From Muribaculaceae bacterium (GTDB lineage Bacteria; Bacteroidota; Bacteroidia; Bacteroidales; Muribaculaceae), in the NCBI GenBank assembly GCA_017505535.1, contig JAFVPD010000024.1:28109-92108 (forward strand): a stretch of 64,000 nucleotides of DNA, given 5' to 3'. Below the pieces are notes generated by a model. It made no database searches and was not told the origin of the DNA. It saw only the letters and a program-made list of their open reading frames with translations. Positions 8,411-18,201 of this stretch are shown here, piece by piece; position 1 is the first letter of the stretch, and each line of letters begins with the position of its first letter. The translations under genes and the position numbers were made by a program.

Positions 8411-10141
8411 ATGAACGTACTTGAACTCAGTGAACAAGAAATAGTGCGCCGCGGTAGCATGGACGAAATGCGCCGTCTCGGCATTGACCCATATCCTGCA
8501 GCCGAATACAAAGTTACCGGCTACACTAACGAAATCAAAGAAACATTTAGTGACGACGCGCCTCAACGCCAAGTGAGCATTGCCGGTCGCATCATGAGCC
8601 GTCGCATCATGGGAAAGGCCTCGTTTGTGGAAATCCAAGACTCATGTGGACGCATTCAAGTTTACATCAGCCGCGACGACCTTTGTCCCGACGAAAACAA
8701 AGATATGTACAATATCGTTTTCAAAAAACTGCTTGACATTGGCGACTTCGTTGGAATTGAAGGATATGTATTCCGCACCCAAATGGGCGAAATAACCGTT
8801 CACGCTCAATCGCTTAAAGTGCTCAGCAAATCTTTGCGTCCTCTTCCAATCGTGAAAGTTAAAGATGGCGTCACATACGATGCCTTTGACGACCCCGAAT
8901 TGCGTTATCGTCGTCGCTACGTCGATCTCGTTGTTAACGATGGCGTAAAAGAAATTTTCATCAAGCGCACTAAAGTATTCAACTCAATGCGTCAATATTT
9001 CAACGACCATGGCTACATGGAAGTTGAAACTCCAATATTGCAATCAATCCCCGGTGGAGCAGCTGCACGTCCATTTATCACTCATCACAATGCACTCGAT
9101 ATTCCTTTATACTTGCGCATCGCCGATGAGTTATACCTCAAACGTTTGATTGTTGGTGGGTTTGAAGGTGTATATGAATTCTCAAAGAACTTCAGAAACG
9201 AAGGAATGGACCGCACCCACAATCCCGAATTTACTTGTATGGAAATTTATGTTTCCTACAAGGATTACAACTGGATGATGGATTTCACCGAAAAAATGCT
9301 TGAAAAGATTTGTCTTGACGTCAATGGTACCACCGAAGTAAAAGTTGGCGACAACATCATCAGCTTCAAAGCCCCATTCAAACGTGTCACAATGATTGAT
9401 GCCATTAAAGAATTTACCGGCATCGACATCACAGGCATGAACGAAGAACAATTGCAAGACGTGTGCCGACAACTTGACATCGAAGTTGATCCGGCAATGG
9501 GTAAAGGCAAACTCATCGATGAAATTTTTGGCGAAAAATGTGAAGGCAACTACATTCAGCCTACATTCATCATCGACTACCCCATTGAAATGTCTCCGCT
9601 CACAAAACGCCATCGCGACAATCCTGAACTCACTGAACGTTTTGAACTCATGGTAAATGGTAAAGAACTTGCCAATGCCTACTCTGAGCTAAATGACCCA
9701 ATCGATCAATATGAACGTTTTGTTGAGCAAATGCGTTTAGCAGAAAAAGGTGACGACGAAGCAATGATTATCGATAAGGACTTTATACGCGCACTTGAAT
9801 ATGGTATGCCTCCCACATCTGGTATGGGAATCGGTATGGACCGCTTGGTGATGCTCATGACCGGACAAACCACTATTCAAGAAGTATTGTTCTTCCCTCA
9901 AATGAGACCCGAAAAAACAGTTAAGCGCGACCCCGAAGCAGCCTATACAGCGCTTGAAATTCCTGCAGAATGGGTTGCCCCATTGCAAAAAGCCGGTGTC
10001 ACTACTATCGAACTTCTTGCATCGGCTGCTGCCGGTAAACTCCATCAAGACCTTTGCGGTATTAACAAAAAATTCAAGCTCGAGCTCAAAAACCCATCTA
10101 TCGATGACGTAACAGCTTGGATTGAAAAAGCCAAATGCTAA
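8411..10141 (+). CDS. lysS: lysyl-tRNA synthetase (class II)
   Basis: A 576-aa class II LysRS that charges tRNA-Lys. Domains: N-terminal OB-fold anticodon-binding domain (about residues 55-160) and catalytic core with motif 1 ([20 protein letters not shown]), motif 2 ([20 protein letters not shown]) and motif 3 ([15 protein letters not shown]). After the usual end (FFPQMRPE) there is an extra C-terminal segment of about 70 residues with a small helical domain, which Bacteroidales LysRS proteins carry. The stop overlaps the gpsA start by one base, so lysS-gpsA are coupled. Confidence 0.98.
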   Translation: MNVLELSEQEIVRRGSMDEMRRLGIDPYPAAEYKVTGYTNEIKETFSDDAPQRQVSIAGRIMSRRIMGKASFVEIQDSCGRIQVYISRDDLCPDENKDMYNIVFKKLLDIGDFVGIEGYVFRTQMGEITVHAQSLKVLSKSLRPLPIVKVKDGVTYDAFDDPELRYRRRYVDLVVNDGVKEIFIKRTKVFNSMRQYFNDHGYMEVETPILQSIPGGAAARPFITHHNALDIPLYLRIADELYLKRLIVGGFEGVYEFSKNFRNEGMDRTHNPEFTCMEIYVSYKDYNWMMDFTEKMLEKICLDVNGTTEVKVGDNIISFKAPFKRVTMIDAIKEFTGIDITGMNEEQLQDVCRQLDIEVDPAMGKGKLIDEIFGEKCEGNYIQPTFIIDYPIEMSPLTKRHRDNPELTERFELMVNGKELANAYSELNDPIDQYERFVEQMRLAEKGDDEAMIIDKDFIRALEYGMPPTSGMGIGMDRLVMLMTGQTTIQEVLFFPQMRPEKTVKRDPEAAYTALEIPAEWVAPLQKAGVTTIELLASAAAGKLHQDLCGINKKFKLELKNPSIDDVTAWIEKAKC

Positions 10142-11139
10142 TGAACTCCTTAGGTAAAATCGCAGTTATGGGTGGCGGTAGTTGGGCTACAGCATTAGCC
10201 AAACTACTGTTGCAAAACTGTGAAACAATTTTGTGGTACATGCGCCGTGACGACCGCATTGAAGATTTCAAACGATTACGACACAATCCGGCGTATCTAT
10301 CCAGCGTCGAACTTGACATCGAGCGCATCGAGTTTTCAAGCGACATAAACTATGTGTGCCAGCAAGCCGACACGCTCTTGCTTGTCATGCCATCGCCTTA
10401 TTTCAAATCCCACCTTGAAAAAATCAACGTTGATTTATCCGATAAATACATCGTTTCGGCAGTAAAAGGCATTGTGCCCGACGAGAACATGATTATCTCG
10501 GAATACATGGTTGACCACTACCATGTCAAGCCCGATAAAATGCTCGTCATCGGAGGTCCTTGCCACGCCGAAGAGGTTGCTCAAGACAACATGTCGTACC
10601 TGACAATAGGTTGCACCAATCTTGCTCATGCTCAAAGTTTTGCCAATTGCATTGCCGGCAAAGCCATGCGCACGGTAACCTCAACCGACATCAAAGGCAT
10701 TGAATATGCAGCCGTTCTTAAGAATGTATATTCTATTGCATCGGGAATTGTGCATGGTCTCAAAATGGGTGATAACCTTCTTGCCATGCTGGTGTCAAAT
10801 GCCATTCTTGAGATGGAGCGATTTGTCAATTTTGTTGATTCGACCCCTCGCAACATTTGCGACTCGGTTTACTTGGGCGATCTTCTCGTTACTTCTTATT
10901 CACGACATTCACGCAACCACAATTTTGGGTCAATGATTGGACGCGGATACTCGGTAAAAGCAGCAACCATGGAAATGGAGCAAACTGCCGAAGGATATTT
11001 TGGAACAAAATGTATCCAAGAGATTAACGCTACTCGCCACAAAGTTGACATGCCCATTCTACAAGGAGTTTATGACATTCTATATAACCGCATTCAGCCG
11101 GCCAAAGCCATAAGAACGATGGCCGAAACGTTTATATAA
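10141..11139 (+). CDS. gpsA: NAD(P)-dependent glycerol-3-phosphate dehydrogenase
   Basis: Reduces dihydroxyacetone phosphate to sn-glycerol-3-phosphate, the backbone of phospholipids. 332 aa. Rossmann motif GKIAVMGGGSWATALA at the N-terminus; the GGPCHAEEVA and AVLKNVYSIASGIVHGL segments hold the substrate-binding and catalytic lysine residues. I chose the ATG at 10141, which forms a TAATG overlap with lysS; an in-frame ATG two codons earlier is also possible. Followed 39 bp later by pgi. Confidence 0.97.
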   Translation: MNSLGKIAVMGGGSWATALAKLLLQNCETILWYMRRDDRIEDFKRLRHNPAYLSSVELDIERIEFSSDINYVCQQADTLLLVMPSPYFKSHLEKINVDLSDKYIVSAVKGIVPDENMIISEYMVDHYHVKPDKMLVIGGPCHAEEVAQDNMSYLTIGCTNLAHAQSFANCIAGKAMRTVTSTDIKGIEYAAVLKNVYSIASGIVHGLKMGDNLLAMLVSNAILEMERFVNFVDSTPRNICDSVYLGDLLVTSYSRHSRNHNFGSMIGRGYSVKAATMEMEQTAEGYFGTKCIQEINATRHKVDMPILQGVYDILYNRIQPAKAIRTMAETFI

Positions 11140-11178
11140 CAATAGTATTCACTTATTTTTTTTCTTATAATACAAACG

Positions 11179-12513
11179 ATGAAAACCATTTCGATCAATT
11201 ACAAAGACGTGTTGCAAACAATCAGCCAAGACGAAATCAATGGTCTAAACGCTTCAGCAACAAAAGCTCTTGAAACTCTCTATAATGGTTCCGGCGAAGG
11301 AAACGATTTCCTCGGTTGGCTCGACCTTCCCACTCGCACTACTGAGGACCTAATCAACGATATTCAACTCACAGCCGAAAACCTCCGTAGCCAATGCGAC
11401 GTTATCGTAGCAATCGGTATCGGTGGTAGCTACCTCGGTGCTAAGGCTGTAATCGAGGCTCTCAGCGATAGTTTTGCGGCTCAACGAGGAACAACTCCTC
11501 AAGTGCTTTTTGCCGGACAAAACATTGGCGAAGACTATCTCTACGAACTTCAAGACTACCTCGCCGACAAGAAATTTGGAATCATCGTTATTTCTAAATC
11601 GGGAACTACAACCGAGCCGGCTATTGCATTCCGCCTCCTCAAAGCTCAACTTGAGCAACAAGTAGGAAAAGCCGAAGCGGCAAAACGCATCGTTGCCATT
11701 ACCGACGCTAAACGTGGCGCACTACGACAACTTGCAACTGAAGAAGGTTACAAAACTTTTGTTATCGACGATAACGTTGGTGGCCGATTCTCGGTGTTAT
11801 CACCTGTTGGACTCCTTCCCATTGCAGCAGCCGGATTTGACATCAAAGCACTTCTTGAAGGCGCTCGACAAATGCAAGAAGCCACAGCAACGCCTTCGGA
11901 CGATAACATTGCTTTGACCTATGCCAAAACTCGCAATGCGCTATATCGCAACGGAAAGAAAATCGAAATCCTTGTTAACTATAACCCCAAACTACACTTC
12001 CTCGCCGAATGGTGGAAACAACTTTACGGCGAAAGTGAAGGTAAAGACCACAAAGGCATATTCCCTGCCTCGGTTGACAACTCTACCGACTTGCACTCTA
12101 TGGGACAATGGATTCAAGATGGCGAACGCACTATCTTTGAAACCGTGATTTCAGTAGAAGCTCAACAACACTCTGTAATCATTCCTGCCGATGACGCAAA
12201 CCTCGACGGATTGAACTATATTGCTAATCGTCGTGTTGATGAGGTTAACAAAATGGCTGAACTTGGAACTCGCATTGCTCACGTTGACGGTGGCGTGCCC
12301 AATCTTCGCATCACAATTCCCGAACTTAAAGAAATATACCTCGGCCAACTCATCTATTTCTTTGAAATTGCATGTGGCATCAGCGGATATATCTTAGAGG
12401 TTAACCCATTCAACCAACCCGGAGTAGAGGACTACAAACGCAACATGTTTGCACTTCTTGAAAAACCCGGATACGAGCAACAAACCAAAGAAATCAAAGC
12501 TAAACTCGCTTAA
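11179..12513 (+). CDS. pgi: glucose-6-phosphate isomerase
   Basis: Interconverts glucose-6-phosphate and fructose-6-phosphate. At 444 aa it is the short bacterial PGI type. Signature segments: [16 protein letters not shown], the sugar-phosphate loop [29 protein letters not shown], and the C-terminal [11 protein letters not shown]. Third gene of the lysS-gpsA-pgi run; a strong hairpin follows. Confidence 0.98.
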   Translation: MKTISINYKDVLQTISQDEINGLNASATKALETLYNGSGEGNDFLGWLDLPTRTTEDLINDIQLTAENLRSQCDVIVAIGIGGSYLGAKAVIEALSDSFAAQRGTTPQVLFAGQNIGEDYLYELQDYLADKKFGIIVISKSGTTTEPAIAFRLLKAQLEQQVGKAEAAKRIVAITDAKRGALRQLATEEGYKTFVIDDNVGGRFSVLSPVGLLPIAAAGFDIKALLEGARQMQEATATPSDDNIALTYAKTRNALYRNGKKIEILVNYNPKLHFLAEWWKQLYGESEGKDHKGIFPASVDNSTDLHSMGQWIQDGERTIFETVISVEAQQHSVIIPADDANLDGLNYIANRRVDEVNKMAELGTRIAHVDGGVPNLRITIPELKEIYLGQLIYFFEIACGISGYILEVNPFNQPGVEDYKRNMFALLEKPGYEQQTKEIKAKLA

Positions 12514-12533
12514 TAGCTCAAAGCATATTAATA

Positions 12534-12566
12534 AAACCCCGTTTCAAGAATTTTGAGACGGGGTTT
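12534..12566. terminator. bidirectional terminator between pgi and the barrel receptor gene
   Basis: A 14-bp stem with one G-T pair (AAACCCCGTTTCAA, short loop, TTGAGACGGGGTTT) stands between two convergent genes, A-rich on one side and T-rich on the other, so it can stop transcription from both directions. Confidence 0.85.
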
Positions 12567-12588
12567 ATTGTATATGTGTGTTTATTGG

Positions 12589-15018
12589 TTATTTTTTGCG
12601 GCCGATGAGGTCGTCGTTCTCAATCGTTTTAGCCGTTTTCTTCACTTGCGCTTTAAGCGACCCAAATCGGTAGGCTATTCTAATTTGTGCCTTGCGTTGA
12701 TTAAACTGCCAGAATTTACCCTCGCCGGTGTAATCGCCATTAACTATGTGTTCGCTAAATTCACCCTTTGATGGGCCAAAAAGGTTGTCAGCACTCAGCA
12801 CAACCGTCAAACGATCCTCCTTGAGGAACGAACGTCGTAGCGACAATGTGTGATAGACCGCTTTGGGGAAGGTCGTATAGCTATAGGCATCGGAGAAAAA
12901 GCCATTTGACCAATAGCCCGAAAGCTCTACGCGCAGTTTCCACGGCAACTGTTGAGTGAATTGCCCGTAGGCTTGCACCTGCCATCGCGAAAGGTTGGCT
13001 CCAAGAGCATCGTTGGCATAACGTTTGTGTCCAACCATTCCGTTTATCATTACTGTTGTTTTAGGGGTGATGGTCCACTGCAAATATCCGCTCAACGAGA
13101 TGTTTCGGCTGTCGCCTATATTGCCATAGGTGCTATAAATGTGGTCATCTACGACATATTTATAGGAGGTTATTTCATTGTTTGAGGCTTCATAGCCCAA
13201 CGACAAATTAAAATTAATCAACGACTTAATAAACATATATGACAATTTCACCGAATTGTGGCGGGCACTTTCAAGGCCGGGATTTCCTTGCGACGTATGT
13301 GATGGAGTAGCCTCTACCGCCGGATTCAAATAACTTATACCGGGACGATTGATGCGTGTGGCATAATTCAACGTGAAACTGCTCTTGTCGTCAGGGCGCC
13401 ACGAAATTGCAGCCGATGGTACCCAATCATTCAGATGACGGCCAAAGTTTGGATTTGAGCCATCTTTAAAATCGGCCTCCAAATGAGAATATTCATATCT
13501 CAAGCCTCCTCTAACGTTCCACTTGCCAAGATTTACACGATAGTCGGCATATAGGGCTGCGACATCGGTTATGTGAGCAAAATCGCTATTTGTAGTATCG
13601 ATTGGGATATACTCTTGACGAGTTTTACTGTGGTTGTCACGCAAAATATATTTTGCTCCAAGATCAATTTGATGCACCTTGGCAAACGGTCTCACCCAGT
13701 CGAACTGGAACGTGTGTTCGACAAAATTGAGGTCAAATGTTGAGTTATTTTGAGTGTAATCAAACGGCGCATTCACCATATTGTCATAATAGACATGTTG
13801 ATCACGCGACTGATTGGTTGTTGACAACATATAAGATAATGTCAAACTCTCGCCTTTGCGCTTTGTGAGTCGCTGGTAGTTGAAATTTCCGCTGAAATCA
13901 AAGTAACTATATGACGGGTAATTATATTTGCTCTGATAGGAATATAATTCACCTCCATCGGCATCAAGCATTTTATAATCTTGCTCTCCTCGAGCATTAA
14001 CATCAAAATAATATCCTCCAAACTCGGCTGTGAACAAATTGAGCGAATCAAGTTCATAACTTGCCTCGGTCGAGATATACATCAAATCGCCGGGGTTATC
14101 TCCCTTCGAGTCAAGCTCAAGCGAGGAGCCTGTTGATTCATAATCATAGTGACTGAATTGATGGTGTTTGGTTGAACGACTATTCATATAGTTATACCCG
14201 GCATTAAACGACATGGTCAGCTTATCGATTTGAGATGTCAGCCACAAACTCGCCCCTGGCACGGGATTAACCGTATTACTTGACACGTTTGCATTACCCA
14301 CGATCCCCTTTGTTGCAACATCATCAAGCGTCACAATATTAATAATTGCACCCACACCCTCTGCATCATATTTTGCACCCGGCTCGGTTATGACCTCGAT
14401 GCGCTTTATCATTGATGCCGGGATTGACGAAAGCACCTCTTTGGGATTGTTGGAAAAAGAGCCATTGGGACGCCCATTTTTGTATATCTTGAAATTGGAA
14501 GAACCTCGCACAGTGATTTGATCATTCCCATCGACACTCACCATGGGCACTTTGCGCAACATCTCTATCACAGTGGAGGTCTTTGACTCCTCATCGGCTT
14601 GAACATCATAGCCTATGCGGTCAATCTCGCGACTCACCAATGGTCGTTGTGCCACTACTTCGATTTCTCTAAGCGTTTGTGATTTCTCATGCGCCACCAA
14701 TGTACCCAACGCAACAACAGGACGCGCACTTGTCACCTCAAAGGATTTATTAATCTCGGCCTTTCCCACCGAATGCACATTTAGGCGATAGCTTCCAGCC
14801 TTCGGTAAAGTCTGGTCAAAATCTCCGTCGATTGTTGTCACACCCACTACGATGGGTTTCAACGTATCATTGACCGAATAAATTCTTATCGTAGCATACG
14901 ACTCTCCCACACCTGTTGTATCGGTCACACTTCCCGACACCTTATAGTTTTGAGCCGTGGCTACTACCATTGACATTACAATGCAATATAGCGTAACAAT
15001 ATTTCTTAGTGCATTCAT
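12589..15018 (-). CDS. TonB-dependent-receptor-like outer-membrane beta-barrel protein
   Basis: A 809-aa outer-membrane protein. Order: signal peptide (NALRNIVTLYCIVMSMVVATAQ, cut at the ATAQ/N site), a carboxypeptidase-regulatory-like beta-sandwich (KVSGSVTDTTGVGESYATIR, about residues 25-110), a TonB plug domain (EVVAQRPLVSREIDRIGYDV through EPGAKYDAEGVGAIINIVT), then a large barrel of the OMP_b-brl_3 type with many aromatic-ended strands. I chose the ATG at 15018, not the one at 15054, because it puts the signal peptide at the N-terminus. No SusD-like partner is adjacent, so a glycan-uptake role is not supported. Confidence 0.88.
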   Translation of the reverse strand: MNALRNIVTLYCIVMSMVVATAQNYKVSGSVTDTTGVGESYATIRIYSVNDTLKPIVVGVTTIDGDFDQTLPKAGSYRLNVHSVGKAEINKSFEVTSARPVVALGTLVAHEKSQTLREIEVVAQRPLVSREIDRIGYDVQADEESKTSTVIEMLRKVPMVSVDGNDQITVRGSSNFKIYKNGRPNGSFSNNPKEVLSSIPASMIKRIEVITEPGAKYDAEGVGAIINIVTLDDVATKGIVGNANVSSNTVNPVPGASLWLTSQIDKLTMSFNAGYNYMNSRSTKHHQFSHYDYESTGSSLELDSKGDNPGDLMYISTEASYELDSLNLFTAEFGGYYFDVNARGEQDYKMLDADGGELYSYQSKYNYPSYSYFDFSGNFNYQRLTKRKGESLTLSYMLSTTNQSRDQHVYYDNMVNAPFDYTQNNSTFDLNFVEHTFQFDWVRPFAKVHQIDLGAKYILRDNHSKTRQEYIPIDTTNSDFAHITDVAALYADYRVNLGKWNVRGGLRYEYSHLEADFKDGSNPNFGRHLNDWVPSAAISWRPDDKSSFTLNYATRINRPGISYLNPAVEATPSHTSQGNPGLESARHNSVKLSYMFIKSLINFNLSLGYEASNNEITSYKYVVDDHIYSTYGNIGDSRNISLSGYLQWTITPKTTVMINGMVGHKRYANDALGANLSRWQVQAYGQFTQQLPWKLRVELSGYWSNGFFSDAYSYTTFPKAVYHTLSLRRSFLKEDRLTVVLSADNLFGPSKGEFSEHIVNGDYTGEGKFWQFNQRKAQIRIAYRFGSLKAQVKKTAKTIENDDLIGRKK

Positions 15019-15238
15019 AAAACCTTTAAAATTTTTTAGTTTAGTTATACCCATTAGACGACCACCTACCCGATATAGTTACAACCGCGCCTTCACTTTT
15101 AACACATCTTAACCCAAAACAGAACCTCTTCACCGCCCTAATAAAGTGCATTTTAAGACGAGAAATCTCTAAAATCGGGCCTTTGTGAAATTAAAATGCA
15201 ACTATAACATACTGTGACTCACACCATTATCTCCCAAA

Positions 15239-15273
15239 TGCAAAATAAGCGAAATTTTCATGCTTATTTTGCA
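15239..15273. promoter_or_regulatory. 12-bp perfect inverted repeat in the receptor/rlmN gap
   Basis: TGCAAAATAAGC at 15239-15250 and GCTTATTTTGCA at 15262-15273 are exact inverted copies with an 11-nt spacer. They lie 220 bp upstream of the receptor start and 68 bp downstream of the rlmN stop, both genes reading leftwards. It may terminate rlmN (TTT follows on that strand) or be an operator for the receptor. The rest of the 320-bp gap shows nothing else I can name. Confidence 0.5.
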
Positions 15274-15340
15274 CGTTTGAAAATCTAAGGTATTGCGCTC
15301 CCGGAAGAGTATTTTCTTGGCAACAATTGAGCCCGGCCTA

Positions 15341-16375
15341 CTACTCTTCTTTGCGGTCTTTTCCGGCGAGCATGCCACAGGCGGCCATAATGTCTTCGCC
15401 TCGCGAAGTGCGTATTGTTGCTATGATTCCTTGCTCGTTCAAGCGATCACGAAATGCCACCATTGCCGGTTCGGCTGTTGTCTTGAGATCGACCCCGGGA
15501 ATGGCATGGAAACGAATGAGATTTACTCGGCTGTTCAATGGTCGCAACAAGCGAGCCAATGCATCGGCATGTCTGAGGTCGTCGTTTAGTCCTCGGAACA
15601 TTATATACTCAACCGACAAGCGTCGTTGATGGGCAAAATCATATTCGCCCAACAAAGCCAATACATCTTTGAGAGGATAGGCTCGTTCGACAGGCATCAA
15701 TGAGGCACGTTCTTGTGAGAACGGAGAGTGCACACTTATTGCTATATGCACCTTTGTAGTGTCGAGCAACGTACGAAGTTCCTTAATTTTACCTATTGAA
15801 GAGACAGTTATGCGTTTAGGACTCCATGCCAATCCCCATGACTCAGTTAAAATTTCAATAGCTCCAAGCACTGCCGACAGATTATCCATCGGCTCGCCCA
15901 TTCCCATAAATACGATATTGGTCAACGACTCGCTTTCGGGAATTGACAAGACCTGATTAATGATTGCATTGACCGAGAGATTACCATGAAATCCTTGTTT
16001 GCCGGTCATGCAGAAACTGCAATTCATCTTACACCCCGCCTGCGACGATACACACAACGTGGCCCTGTCTTTATCGGGAATATATACAGCCTCAATGTCG
16101 CGCCCCCCTACACCATCAAACAAATATTTTACCGTTCCATCGATTGAACGCGCTTCAAGTTTGGGGCCGATGCGACCTACGCAATATTTCTCGGCAAGGA
16201 TAGCTCGAGCTTTTTTTGAGAGATTGGTCATTTGTTCTATATCGGTAACCCGTTTTTCATATAGCCATTGCGCCATTTGCTTGGCTGCAAAACCGGGCAT
16301 GCCACATTCGGCCGCCACCTCACGCAAACGGCTAAGGTTCATTCCCACCAATGGAAGTTTCTTTTCGTCGGTCAT
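15341..16375 (-). CDS. rlmN: dual-specificity 23S rRNA (A2503-C2)/tRNA (A37-C2) methyltransferase
   Basis: Radical-SAM enzyme that methylates C2 of A2503 in 23S rRNA and A37 in some tRNAs. 344 aa. The radical-SAM cluster motif CKMNCSFCMTG (CxxxCxxC) is preceded by CVSSQAG; GMGEPMDN is the RlmN GGxGEPL-type SAM motif; the catalytic cysteine pair is completed by the C-terminal RTSRGEDIMAACGML. Upstream, a TAACTTTG on the minus strand at 16411-16404 may be its -7 element, back to back with that of the SGNH gene. Confidence 0.97.
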   Translation of the reverse strand: MTDEKKLPLVGMNLSRLREVAAECGMPGFAAKQMAQWLYEKRVTDIEQMTNLSKKARAILAEKYCVGRIGPKLEARSIDGTVKYLFDGVGGRDIEAVYIPDKDRATLCVSSQAGCKMNCSFCMTGKQGFHGNLSVNAIINQVLSIPESESLTNIVFMGMGEPMDNLSAVLGAIEILTESWGLAWSPKRITVSSIGKIKELRTLLDTTKVHIAISVHSPFSQERASLMPVERAYPLKDVLALLGEYDFAHQRRLSVEYIMFRGLNDDLRHADALARLLRPLNSRVNLIRFHAIPGVDLKTTAEPAMVAFRDRLNEQGIIATIRTSRGEDIMAACGMLAGKDRKEE

Positions 16376-16476
16376 AATGTTGATGTGTTGAATAAATCTA
16401 TTACAAAGTTAGGCAAATATGACAAAATAATGTAATTTTGCGGAAACAAATAACCCTTTTATACCTTAAATAAATT

Positions 16477-17775
16477 ATGATACGCAATACTTTAATAGCA
16501 TTAATGCTTGGTTGCAGTGCAATAACCGCCTCGGCCAACGACGTGTATGATTATCTTTCACAAGACGCGCCCGCAGCAAATACCCATACGCCCTACTACC
16601 ACCAACGCGCATCTCACTTTGCCACATTGCCCATCGACAGCAACGACATCATATTTCTCGGCAACAGTCTAAGTGATAATGGATTGTGGAACGAAATGTT
16701 TGACAACCCCGACATAAAAAACCGAGGCATCATTGGCGACATCGTACAAGGCATCAGCGACCGCGTGGGATTTGTTACCAAAGGACACCCTAAAAAAATA
16801 TTCCTTCTCATAGGTGTCAACGACGTTTCTCACCACCTCACCCCCGACAGCATTGTAACTGCCGTTGAAAAACTCATCGTAAAGATTAAACAAGAGTCGC
16901 CCGAGACCGAATTATATCTCCAAAGTTGGCTACCCATCAACAACGATTTCAAACGCTACCGCAACATGATTGGCAAAGAGGAGACCATTCTTCAAGGGAA
17001 CGTTTTTCTTGAACAAGTGGCACGCCGCCAAGGTGTGACCTGGATCAACCTCTTCCCATTATTTGCCGACCGCGAGTGTAAACTCCCTCGCCACCTCACC
17101 AACGATGGTCTGCACCTCAACGAAGAAGGCTACAAAATTTGGCGCAACGCAGTGGCTAAATATGTCGATCCCAACTGGCAACCACAAAGCGAGGAAATCT
17201 ACCCTCTTGACAACAACGATATCATGATTCTCGGCAATAACCTCGTAGGTGGAGCCGAATGGCATGAGCTTCTTGGCAACCCCAACGTTAAAGCTCGCTA
17301 CACTTGGCCCGATGTGGTAAACAGCCTACCGGCTCTCGCAAAGAAAATTGCAGCCAATCACCCCAAGACAATCGTTTTGCAATCGAGCTACAACCTCGTT
17401 GAGAATATGCCCAAAGGACACAACCTTAGCGCCGACTTTGACGCAGACATTATCGTAGAGAAGATGCAAGAAGCAATCAACGCAGTGCGCGAAATATCTC
17501 CCGAAACCGAAATCCTCATTCAGAGCCTTATCCCGGTAAACTCTTCTTACGAAAAATATGCCCAATTTGCCGGCACAGCCAAGAAAGTCAAAGTAGCCAA
17601 CAAAAAGCTACAAAAACTCGCCAAGAAAAACAAAGTTATATGGGTTGACGTATATCCTGCCATGATTGATGAAAATGGTGAGCTGAAAGCCGAATACACC
17701 AATGACGGATTTAAACTCATGGGCAAAGGTTACTCAGCTTGGAGCGAAATACTCAAACCATACATCAACAAATAA
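16477..17775 (+). CDS. secreted protein with tandem SGNH/GDSL hydrolase domains, second one degenerate
   Basis: A 432-aa exported protein (signal peptide MIRNTLIALMLGCSAITASA) made of two SGNH-fold domains of about 200 residues. Domain 1 has an intact set: GNSLSD with Ser64, GVND with Asn115, NDGLHLNEEGY with Asp210 and His213. Domain 2 is its copy exactly about 200 residues later, but Ser64 corresponds to Asn255 (GNNLVGG) and His213 to Lys413 (NDGFKLMGKGY), so it should be inactive. The family includes esterases acting on acetylated glycans; the substrate is unknown. A TAATTTTG at 16433-16440 is a likely -7 element. Confidence 0.88.
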   Translation: MIRNTLIALMLGCSAITASANDVYDYLSQDAPAANTHTPYYHQRASHFATLPIDSNDIIFLGNSLSDNGLWNEMFDNPDIKNRGIIGDIVQGISDRVGFVTKGHPKKIFLLIGVNDVSHHLTPDSIVTAVEKLIVKIKQESPETELYLQSWLPINNDFKRYRNMIGKEETILQGNVFLEQVARRQGVTWINLFPLFADRECKLPRHLTNDGLHLNEEGYKIWRNAVAKYVDPNWQPQSEEIYPLDNNDIMILGNNLVGGAEWHELLGNPNVKARYTWPDVVNSLPALAKKIAANHPKTIVLQSSYNLVENMPKGHNLSADFDADIIVEKMQEAINAVREISPETEILIQSLIPVNSSYEKYAQFAGTAKKVKVANKKLQKLAKKNKVIWVDVYPAMIDENGELKAEYTNDGFKLMGKGYSAWSEILKPYINK

Positions 17776-17776
17776 A

Positions 17777-17971
17777 GGGAACTTCTATAAATTGCTTTGT
17801 GATGATTGGTGAAATTTTATTTGAGGGGATTTTTGATTTTTGTCGAATGAGCATAGCGAGCTATACGATTGAGACAAAGGCAAAAAAACACCAAATAAAA
17901 ACACAAAGCGCACAAAAGAGAGTTCTCGACAACTATTGTTTAACTAATTCGTGGAATTTATAGAAATTCCC
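17777..17971. repeat. MITE-like intergenic element with 17-bp terminal inverted repeats
   Basis: GGGAACTTCTATAAATT at 17777-17793 and AATTTATAGAAATTCCC at 17955-17971 are inverted copies with one mismatch, enclosing 161 bp with no convincing ORF. In the middle are nested smaller inversions (TTTGTC and GACAAA flanking ATAGC/GCTAT). The architecture fits a miniature inverted-repeat element or a long structured RNA. I see no second copy in this window, so mobility is inference. Confidence 0.45.
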
Positions 17972-17987
17972 TAAAACTCTTTATGTT

Positions 17988-18194
17988 ATGATAAAAAAGC
18001 TTATCCTCCCGCTACTACGAGATTCCATTCTCAAGGGGTTGATTATGACCATCTTGTTTTTTATCGGAAATTGGATATTCTCCTTTGAAAACGAGCCATT
18101 CACCATTTCCAACGCATTGATATATTGGGCAATGTATTCTATTGGCTGGTTTATAGTTGACTTAGGCTTCCACCTTTTCAAGATGTGGCGATGA
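17988..18194 (+). CDS. small two-helix membrane protein
   Basis: A 68-aa hydrophobic protein with two predicted membrane helices (about residues 16-33 and 43-62) and basic ends (MIKKL, HLFKMWR), so probably an inner-membrane hairpin. I do not recognise a family. It sits just after the repeat-like element and converges on recO with 7 bp between the stops. The consistent hydrophobic pattern argues for a real gene. Confidence 0.5.
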   Translation: MIKKLILPLLRDSILKGLIMTILFFIGNWIFSFENEPFTISNALIYWAMYSIGWFIVDLGFHLFKMWR

Positions 18195-18201
18195 CGAGTT
18201 T

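Noticed and set aside
12589..15018. SusC-type glycan importer
   Set aside because: No SusD gene beside it and the barrel is shorter than SusC, closer to the OMP_b-brl_3 type.
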